NCBI RefSeq assembly: GCF_019127135.1
Contig: NZ_JAHOEA010000027.1
Location: 1 to 53,524, forward strand
Length of the DNA: 53,524 nucleotides
Direction: 5' to 3'
Origin: Segatella copri
GTDB lineage: Bacteria; Bacteroidota; Bacteroidia; Bacteroidales; Bacteroidaceae
Program-made: the position numbers and the translations under genes
The notes under the pieces: generated by a model
What the model was told of the DNA's origin: nothing
The model's input: the letters and a program-made list of their open reading frames with translations, nothing else
Databases searched by the model: none
In this document: in pieces, positions 50,593 to 53,524 of the stretch
Position numbering within the stretch: position 1 is the first letter of the stretch
Layout: each line of letters opens with the position of its first letter

Positions 50593-50632
50593 AGTCTGCT
50601 GGCAGGGATGCTGGCAGACTTCTGCTTTTTTG
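50593..50632 (+). terminator. Terminator after the secreted-protein gene
   Basis: AGTCTGC (50593-50599) pairs with GCAGACT (50614-50620), with a nested CTGGCAG repeat in the loop, then TCTGCTTTTTT. Confidence 0.8.
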
Positions 50633-50648
50633 TTCGGGATGAGCAGAG

Positions 50649-50828
50649 AGTCTCAGTCTCAGAGTCTCAGTTATAAATAAAGGGGGTACCATTCTTCCGA
50701 TCTCTCTTTCTTTATCTTTATAACTTATTGATTATTAATTAATTATATATTATTATATATATAATATATAAGTATATAAGAAGAAGAGGGGGTGCTTGAA
50801 AAACAACTGAGATTCTGAGACTGAGACT
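50649..50828. repeat. Palindromic element 2 with AT-rich core
   Basis: Arms AGTCTCAGTCTCAGAGTCTC (50649-50672) and their complement (50805-50828), 24 nt with one mismatch. Inside lie a pyrimidine tract, the 32-nt core TATAACTTATTGATTATTAA... (50719-50750) identical to element 1, and a purine tract. GTCTCAG copies recur downstream at 50915-50921, 51074-51080 (inverted) and 51118-51124. Confidence 0.85.
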
Positions 50829-51302
50829 ATGGAAGCAAGTAAAAGGAAAAGAGGCGATAATCTAATTCCTTAGAAAGCAACGACTTATGAAGGTTTCGCA
50901 GTTTTTTATTTTCGGTCTCAGCCCTATAGATTATTCGAAAGATTTTACAAAAGCATTCTTTTTAGGTCTCCCAAACCCTCAAAATTGCTTTGTTTTTTGC
51001 TTTAAAGTAGATTTAGACCTTGCTGAAATACAAAATCATGTTCTCCTAAAAAATGCAAGTAAAAACGGGATAACTGAGACTATTGCCCGATTTAGAGCCG
51101 GAAAAACCGGAAAGTGAGTCTCAGCTGTCTGTTTTGAGTCATTTTCATCCTAAATATTTTCCCAGTTAGAGATTTTTATTTTCCTAACTGGAAATATTAT
51201 TTTCTTCTCTTAGAAGGGTAATCGTCCCAGCACAAAATTGCCCTAAAAATGATGCTTGTCGTCTATAAACGATTGAATGCGTATTTGGATTACTGATGAC
51301 AT
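50829..51302. other. Mostly non-coding gap after element 2
   Basis: It holds one doubtful 76-codon frame (separate entry), the scattered GTCTCAG words noted in element 2, and a CCAGTTAG...CTAACTGG hairpin (about 51161-51200). No promoter or other gene is seen. Confidence 0.4.
50887..51117 (+). CDS. Doubtful 76-aa open frame
   Basis: The frame encodes MKVSQFFIFGLSPIDYSKDF and ends in ITETIARFRAGKTGK. It lies in AT-rich DNA right after element 2, carries GTCTCAG words inside it, and has no promoter or recognised domain. Phe- and Lys-rich composition suits AT-rich non-coding DNA. It might be the decayed start of a mobile-element gene, but this is weak. Confidence 0.2.
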   Translation: MKVSQFFIFGLSPIDYSKDFTKAFFLGLPNPQNCFVFCFKVDLDLAEIQNHVLLKNASKNGITETIARFRAGKTGK

Positions 51303-51344
51303 GCAAAAAGGCTGAACTTCGGGTTAGGAAGTTCAGCCTTTTGC
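51303..51344. terminator. Terminator of the outer-membrane gene at the right end
   Basis: GCAAAAAGGCTGAACTTC (51303-51320) pairs with GAAGTTCAGCCTTTTGC (51328-51344) around a short loop. On the minus strand the stem ends in TTTTTGC, 34 nt after the stop at 51378. Confidence 0.85.
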
Positions 51345-51377
51345 TTATTTGTGATTTCAGGAAAATATAAAACTATT

Positions 51378-53524
51378 CTATCTGATACCATTATCTCTAT
51401 CGCTATTGTTCAGCTTACGGCTGCCTGTATGGTATCTGCGGCCATGGCTGAAGTTGAAGCTGGCAGCAAAGACAAGCATGTTGCCCTGGTCAGCAAGGCG
51501 TACCTTGTTCTTCTGCTGCACATACTTGTTGAAAAGTTCATCCTTATACACGCAGCCATGAGGATAGAATACGAATAATCCGAGAACGCCAAACTGCCAG
51601 TTCTTATAACTGTAGGTTACGGCAAGATTGGAGGTCGGCTCTCCGCCGTTTGTCTTTTCTCCCCAAAAACTCTTTTCCACCTTATAGGCACCATAGCCAA
51701 TGTTCCAATTGCCCGTCATGTACCGAATTTCTGCTCCATAACTGAAGTAATTGAACTCGTGGGAATAATCCAAACCCTTTGTCTTAACATTCTGATACTC
51801 GCACATAAGGTTCAAATCCAGATGATCCTTGATGAGGTGAACTTCAGGAGTCAACAGCAGGTGCTTGTAATCATGACTCTTCTGATTCTTAGGTTTGCTC
51901 ACAAAGAGATAAGAGCCATCCTCCCGCTTTTCGGGTAAGATAGAAGTAGCTATAGGCTTGTCGTAATACGTCCAGTTTCCCTCCAGGTACACAGACATCA
52001 GCGGAATGTTCCAGGAAGCCGACAAGGTATTGTTGTAGCCGGTAAATGGCTTCAGACCGCTATTGCCGTCACGCGCCTCAAAGCTGTTGGAATATTGGCG
52101 CAACTCGCTCAAGTCGGAAAGGCTTGGGATGTCTGACGTGATTTTGCTGCTCCATTTAAAACTCAGACGGTCGCTAGCCTTTGCCTGTAAAGTTACCTGT
52201 GGTCGAAACAGCCATTTGCTGTATCCGTTCTCCCCCTGATGGATGGAAGACCTGGTTGCGCCAACTCCCACCTGATAACTGAACCACTTCTGCTGTCCCT
52301 GTAGCTGGGTGAAAAGATAGAGATTGCTGTACTTCAATTCCGTATCAGCATTACTGCTTCCCACATAGATGTTATCTGTGTGGCTGATATTATATTGTCC
52401 ACCTACCGATAAAGCCATCTGTTTCCAGTTCTTGCTGTATGTTCCTTCACCAATAAGAGAGCGCTTTCTACCAGTTGCATCATAACTGTAATCGGTCAGC
52501 GGAGCGTTCTTTACAGATTCATCCGGCGATTTGTTGAACGTATATTCCCTCATACGATACTGGTAATCTGTGCCGATGTAAGTACCCACCAGGTTCAGAG
52601 CCAGGTTCTGGTCATGGGGCATGTTGAGCGAATAATAAATGTCCAGAGATGGAATCTGCTCCAGCATTTTTCTGTTGTTTTGCAGATATTGATTTGCCTT
52701 GCCGCTTTCCTGATAAAGCTGGTTCATGCCTCTCACAGGACTGTTGTGATTGTAGAAATTCAACCGTACATTCAATGTATATTTGTCTGGCTCACTAAGA
52801 TTATAACCCAACTGTACATTATTGGTGGTGTATAGGAACGGAGAATCATAACCTAAATAATTGCGATGTAGAGTTTCTCCTGTGGGCAGATGATAAGTAC
52901 CGAGACTCTCATAGCTTCGTTCCTCTACCGAGCGATAGGAGAAACTGTAGTTGATGCTGAATTCCGATTTCTTCACATTGTATTTGAAATAACCGTCGCT
53001 ATTATTGAAACCTGCCTTGGTGCCTTGCATCGTAGAAACTCCACCCACATAACCGGCATAACGTCGGCGGACCTGGTAGTTGATGACTGCATCCAGATTG
53101 CTGTCTCCATATTTGAGTCCTGGAACATTGATGAATTCCACCTTTGTAACTTCATCCGGCTGCAAAGCCAATACATCTTGCATGCTAGCCTTGACATCGT
53201 TGATGCGTATTTGCACATCTCCGCCCTTTAATGACAGAACTTTGCGTTCTGCTCGATTTACGATAATGGTAGGCAAAGACAAGTTGTCCAACAGATCATA
53301 ACCATTGGAAGCCGTTTTCACCTGCTCTTTTGTAGGGAAGATGATTTGTCTATCTACTTTTTCTACAACCTTTGCGGCTTCAACGGTCACACCTTTCAAC
53401 AGGTATGAATTCGCCTGCATCCTCACATTTCCGATGCGGGCAATAGGTACCAGCTTGCAGATCGTCTTGTAGCCTACGAACGAAACCTTCATGAGGGCCT
53501 GTTTCTGCTGGCAGGGGATGACGA
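51378..53524 (-). CDS. Outer-membrane beta-barrel receptor, N-terminus outside the window
   Basis: At least 715 residues are visible; the frame is open to the window end. The first visible part (MKVSFVGYKTICKLVPIARI) is the end of a carboxypeptidase-D-like domain, so the ATG at 53492 is not the true start. A plug-like domain follows (LPTIIVNRAERKVLSLKGGD, VQIRINDVKASMQDVLALQP, KVEFINVPGLKYG), then the OMP_b-brl_3-type barrel found in Bacteroidota proteins that resemble TonB receptors but often lack a TonB box. No SusD partner is seen. Function unknown. Confidence 0.85.
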   Translation of the reverse strand, partial: VIPCQQKQALMKVSFVGYKTICKLVPIARIGNVRMQANSYLLKGVTVEAAKVVEKVDRQIIFPTKEQVKTASNGYDLLDNLSLPTIIVNRAERKVLSLKGGDVQIRINDVKASMQDVLALQPDEVTKVEFINVPGLKYGDSNLDAVINYQVRRRYAGYVGGVSTMQGTKAGFNNSDGYFKYNVKKSEFSINYSFSYRSVEERSYESLGTYHLPTGETLHRNYLGYDSPFLYTTNNVQLGYNLSEPDKYTLNVRLNFYNHNSPVRGMNQLYQESGKANQYLQNNRKMLEQIPSLDIYYSLNMPHDQNLALNLVGTYIGTDYQYRMREYTFNKSPDESVKNAPLTDYSYDATGRKRSLIGEGTYSKNWKQMALSVGGQYNISHTDNIYVGSSNADTELKYSNLYLFTQLQGQQKWFSYQVGVGATRSSIHQGENGYSKWLFRPQVTLQAKASDRLSFKWSSKITSDIPSLSDLSELRQYSNSFEARDGNSGLKPFTGYNNTLSASWNIPLMSVYLEGNWTYYDKPIATSILPEKREDGSYLFVSKPKNQKSHDYKHLLLTPEVHLIKDHLDLNLMCEYQNVKTKGLDYSHEFNYFSYGAEIRYMTGNWNIGYGAYKVEKSFWGEKTNGGEPTSNLAVTYSYKNWQFGVLGLFVFYPHGCVYKDELFNKYVQQKNKVRLADQGNMLVFAASFNFSHGRRYHTGSRKLNNSDRDNGIR

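Noticed and set aside
49515..50828. Invertible promoter (phase-variation switch) formed by the inverted repeats
   Set aside because: Arms of the two elements do not match each other, no recombinase gene is near, and no clear promoter lies inside. It remains possible but is not supported.

Overview
The window reads as chromosomal DNA of a Bacteroidota bacterium, most likely of the Prevotella/Segatella group. Supporting this are SusC/SusD pairs, Bacteroidota-type promoters (TTTG, about 20 nt, then TAnnTTTG), many lipoproteins with SusD-like signals, an ECF sigma/FecR pair, and weak or absent Shine-Dalgarno sequences. Both ends cut genes: a SusC-type receptor on the left and an outer-membrane receptor on the right. 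I see no rRNA, CRISPR array, transposase, integrase or phage gene.

Layout. 1-4.65 kb: a SusC/SusD pair. 4.8-7.3 kb: an AAA-ATPase/PD-(D/E)XK gene and a small outer-membrane barrel. 7.3-18.6 kb (minus strand): housekeeping genes metG, comM/yifB, tRNA-Gly and tRNA-Leu, argH, pyrE, comF, recX and prmC, plus two lipoproteins. 18.7-21.4 kb: a DUF4143 ATPase behind three 33-bp repeats, ribD and a 52-aa protein. 21.65-21.94 kb: a 285-bp interrupted palindrome. 21.96-34.3 kb (minus strand): an uptake locus with ECF sigma, FecR, a HAD phosphatase, SusC with an STN domain, SusD, a PQQ-propeller lipoprotein, a metallo-beta-lactamase-fold lipoprotein, a periplasmic glycerophosphodiesterase and a GlpT/UhpT-type transporter. 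34.4-37.5 kb: RNase H, argS and a 63-aa protein. 37.6-46.3 kb: a TolC/HlyD/FtsX/ABC export operon facing a histidine kinase and an NtrC-type regulator. 46.3-49.1 kb: a TonB receptor and a His/Cys-rich DUF2946-like protein. 49.1-51.4 kb: a mostly non-coding stretch with two AT-rich-core palindromic elements around a small secreted-protein gene that has a sigma-54 promoter. 51.4 kb to the end: an outer-membrane barrel protein.

Main biological reading. (1) The 22-34 kb locus looks like a Sus-like system for phosphodiester substrates: SusCD imports, GDPD releases glycerol-3-phosphate (or a similar phosphate ester), and the OPA transporter takes it across the inner membrane. The same two-part sequence (TTGGGTGTAAC, 12 nt, TGTCTT) lies before both susC and fecR and is a strong candidate for the promoter of the locus's own ECF sigma factor. 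(2) The export operon has a near-consensus -24/-12 sigma-54 promoter and two upstream palindromes (TGTCTAATTATTAGACA type) spaced 21 bp apart. The same palindrome precedes the NtrC-type regulator gene, so the kinase/regulator pair very probably controls both the exporter and itself. (3) A second -24/-12 promoter precedes a small acidic secreted protein. (4) The intergenic regions hold several families of short-period repeats and palindromes, including two elements with an identical 32-nt core but unrelated inverted-repeat arms.
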